From contig JAGVSV010000163.1 in the NCBI GenBank assembly GCA_019137115.1, positions 1 to 5,628 on the forward strand: a stretch of DNA of 5,628 nucleotides, read 5' to 3'. The notes beneath the pieces are model-generated. The model ran no database searches. It saw nothing but the letters and a program-made list of their open reading frames with translations, and had not been told where the DNA came from. Source of the stretch: Bacillota bacterium (GTDB taxonomy: Bacteria; Bacillota; Clostridia; Christensenellales; Aristaeellaceae). Positions within the stretch are counted from its first letter, which is position 1, and the number at the start of each line of letters is the position of its first letter. The position numbers and the translations under genes are program-made. Below, in pieces: positions 5,121-5,628 of the stretch.

Positions 5121-5628
5121 TCAACCCTCCTTATTTGCAGGCGGTGAACCCGCCTTTCCTGTCGTGCGTGTTTTGTGGTAGATAATCGGGGTTTGCACGG
5201 CTGCCTGATCCGCCCCTTTTTCCGTGTACGTCATCTGCCCGTCGCGCAGGCGGATGACCCCGGTGCTTCCGGACACCTCACCGGACGCAAGCAGCTTGCC
5301 CACGATGGCAGCATTCAGCGGCGGCCCCTTGCCGCGCTCCAGCGCGTTCTTCCACAGGGTGAAGCCACAGCCTTCTTTCCAGCCGGCGCAACCAAATGCC
5401 TTCTCGTTTTCAAGCACCGGCTTCCGGCAAAGCGGGCAGGCCACGTCGGGCAACGACTCGCCCGCAGGCTTTGTGGATGTCCGCTTTCCCCTGGGTTTGT
5501 CGCGCTCAAAAGCAATGTCCGGCGCGCTGTCCCTTGCGTAACCAACCAGGAATTTGGTGAACCGGCGGATGCCCGCGTCAAAGCGCTGGGTGTCCTTTTT
5601 CCCGCGTGCGATGTCCTCCAACTCCTGT
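5121..5628 (-). CDS. topB: DNA topoisomerase III, C-terminal end (cut by right edge)
   Basis: Only the last 168 codons are in the window; the frame is open to the right edge, so the catalytic Toprim and active-site tyrosine regions are not visible. The piece begins QELEDIARGKKDTQRF, typical of the last helices of the type IA core. It then has a zinc ribbon with C64-P-L-C67 and C80-x6-C87 (window numbering), in the context KPVLENEKAFGCAGWKEGC followed by FTLWK. This pattern is typical of TopB C termini in Bacillota. After the ribbon a basic, Gly/Pro-rich tail ends in SPPANKEG. Topoisomerase III relaxes or decatenates DNA through a covalent 5' phosphotyrosine. A plasmid or mobile-element type IA enzyme with a similar ribbon cannot be excluded from this fragment alone. 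It overlaps the regulatory start of the isomerase and is probably co-transcribed with it. Confidence 0.82.
   Translation of the reverse strand, partial: QELEDIARGKKDTQRFDAGIRRFTKFLVGYARDSAPDIAFERDKPRGKRTSTKPAGESLPDVACPLCRKPVLENEKAFGCAGWKEGCGFTLWKNALERGKGPPLNAAIVGKLLASGEVSGSTGVIRLRDGQMTYTEKGADQAAVQTPIIYHKTRTTGKAGSPPANKEG
5125..5132 (-). promoter_or_regulatory. Ribosome binding site of the isomerase, inside the topB end
   Basis: AAGGAGGG on the minus strand lies 6 nt before ATG 5118 and is made of the last Lys-Glu-Gly codons of the topoisomerase. It excludes TTG 5124 as the start and means ribosomes finishing topB pass over the isomerase start region. Confidence 0.9.
5139..5155 (-). other. Hairpin within the topB 3' end, before the isomerase RBS
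   Basis: On the minus strand AGGCGG and CCGCCT make a perfect 6-bp stem with loop GTTCA, ending 6 nt before the AAGGAGGG of the isomerase. The following GCAAAT is not a U-tract, so it is not a typical terminator. It lies inside codons of topB. A role in controlling the isomerase is only a guess. Confidence 0.4.

Noticed and set aside
5161..5300. Possible internal promoter in topB for the sugar genes
   Set aside because: Some AT-richer words such as TTATCT occur, but I found no -35/-10 pair with acceptable spacing.
1..5628. Mobile element, CRISPR array, tRNA or rRNA, defence system
   Set aside because: No terminal inverted repeats, transposase or integrase motifs, regularly spaced repeats, cloverleaf or rRNA-like sequence were seen; nearly every base is inside a recognised gene.

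Overview
All genes in this window read leftward (minus strand) and are packed almost without gaps. The DNA is GC-rich by eye, with strong AGGAGG ribosome binding sites. The RecR, YbaB and topoisomerase III proteins look like those of Bacillota, so I infer a high-GC member of the Clostridia, perhaps a gut or anaerobic lineage. The phylum-level guess is moderately secure; nothing finer is.

In transcription order, from the right edge: (1) the 3' end of a type IA DNA topoisomerase III gene (topB-like, cut by the right edge). (2) A three-gene sugar cassette: a xylose-isomerase-like TIM-barrel sugar isomerase/epimerase, then two paralogous Gfo/Idh/MocA NAD(P)-dependent oxidoreductases. The spacings are 2 nt (topB to isomerase), 10 nt, and a 1-nt TGATG overlap, so topB and the sugar genes look co-transcribed and partly translationally coupled. 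(3) A 103-nt intergenic gap, the only real one in the window. It holds a plausible extended -10 promoter with a perfect 12-bp palindrome between its boxes, and a 5'-UTR hairpin. (4) A DNA-maintenance operon: ybaB (nucleoid-associated protein), recR (recombination mediator), tdk (thymidine kinase) and the first 181 codons of rmuC, which is open through the left edge. These genes are 1, 0 and 7 nt apart.

The DNA-maintenance half is conserved housekeeping, except that dnaX, the usual partner upstream of ybaB-recR, is absent from its place. The sugar cassette probably oxidises a hydroxyl of a sugar or glycoside to a ketone and then isomerises, epimerises or eliminates it. This type of chemistry is known for Gfo/Idh/MocA plus TIM-barrel pairs, but no transporter, regulator or glycosidase lies here to identify the substrate. 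I see no RNA genes, insertion sequences, CRISPR arrays or phage genes. I see no strong evidence for a wholly new system; the most unusual points are the sugar cassette between topB and ybaB, and the palindrome inside the ybaB promoter.
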